DNA of 5,125 bases, taken from positions 1 through 5,125 of the forward strand of contig JACPKR010000017.1 of NCBI GenBank assembly GCA_016186945.1, given 5' to 3'. The notes under the pieces are model-generated. The model was given only the letters and a program-made list of their open reading frames with translations. It was not told the origin of the DNA and searched no databases. The translations under genes were made by a program, and so were the position numbers. Source of the stretch: Deltaproteobacteria bacterium (GTDB lineage Bacteria; Bdellovibrionota_B; Oligoflexia; Oligoflexales; Bog-1112). Within the stretch, counting starts at the first letter, position 1, and every line of letters starts with the position of its first letter. Of the stretch, positions 4,986 through 5,125 are shown piece after piece.

Positions 4986-5125
4986 GATAAATAAGTGAAA
5001 TAAAGCCCGTTACACTTGGTGCTGACGGCCTTGTTTCTTTACAAGAATCCGTTTTTTCAAGGAAAGTTCCAAGATGTCTTATTTTTTTGTATGGTCGCAG
5101 ACCGCGGGGAGGGTTGACGGGTTGG
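4986..5125. repeat. 140-bp direct repeat, copy B, cut by the window end
   Basis: This copy is identical to 2914-3053 and in the same orientation. It starts right after GTTTGAGCACG, and the first 53-bp unit begins at 5074. The window ends within the last base of that unit, so more of the repeat, and perhaps more tandem units, may follow. With copy A it brackets the PDZ fragment, the R-M operon and the hairpin. Confidence 0.9.
5026..5057 (+). terminator. Terminator-like hairpin inside repeat copy B
   Basis: This is the same CGG/CCG and CTTGT/ACAAG stem with a TTCTTT loop and six T residues as at 2954-2985. Here it lies downstream of the R-M operon on the same strand, so it could act as the operon's terminator if the hairpin at 4909-4945 does not. 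Confidence 0.4.

Noticed and set aside
1-5125. The window as a complete circular plasmid or element.
   Set aside because: The end of the window matches an internal segment (2914-3053), not its beginning, and the first bases are mid-gene.

Overview
The window looks like a repeat-bounded piece of a Gram-negative bacterial chromosome or plasmid. It is mosaic and degraded: only one intact functional unit, a two-gene restriction-modification (R-M) system, lies among broken genes and repeats. A lipoprotein-type signal peptide, a FucP/GluP-type sugar transporter, an IS5-family transposase and dispersed palindromic repeats suggest a proteobacterium with a repeat-rich genome, as in many host-associated or predatory lineages. 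I cannot place it more precisely.

Left part (1-1912). The first ~137 bases are the 3' end of an IS5-family insertion sequence: the transposase C-terminus on the + strand plus the element's terminus. It abuts, and has apparently cut short, a minus-strand gene for a predicted lipoprotein with an Ala/Pro/Gly-rich linker and a Hanks-type protein kinase-like domain. That domain keeps the HGDIKPxN catalytic loop and DFG but stops at helix F.

Middle part (1913-3342). A divergent intergenic region holds a short ATTGC...GCAAT palindromic repeat and a plausible promoter. It leads into the first ~234 residues of a FucP/GluP-family sugar:H+ symporter, which is about half a protein. That gene is broken exactly where a 140-bp repeat begins. 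The repeat carries nested inverted repeats, a terminator-like hairpin and a 53-bp unit in two tandem copies. It ends against the C-terminal PDZ domain of an unrelated protein, whose front is missing.

Right part (3343-5125). A short promoter region precedes a BglII-family restriction endonuclease gene and, one base later, an MT-A70-type adenine methyltransferase gene. Together they form an apparently complete Type II R-M operon. Behind it come a coding-like remnant on the minus strand, a strong perfect hairpin and a second, identical copy of the 140-bp repeat that runs off the window end. The R-M operon therefore sits in a 2,072-bp block between direct repeats, a layout that would allow gain, loss or duplication by recombination. 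The window begins inside an IS and ends inside a repeat, as expected for an assembly contig limited by multicopy sequences.
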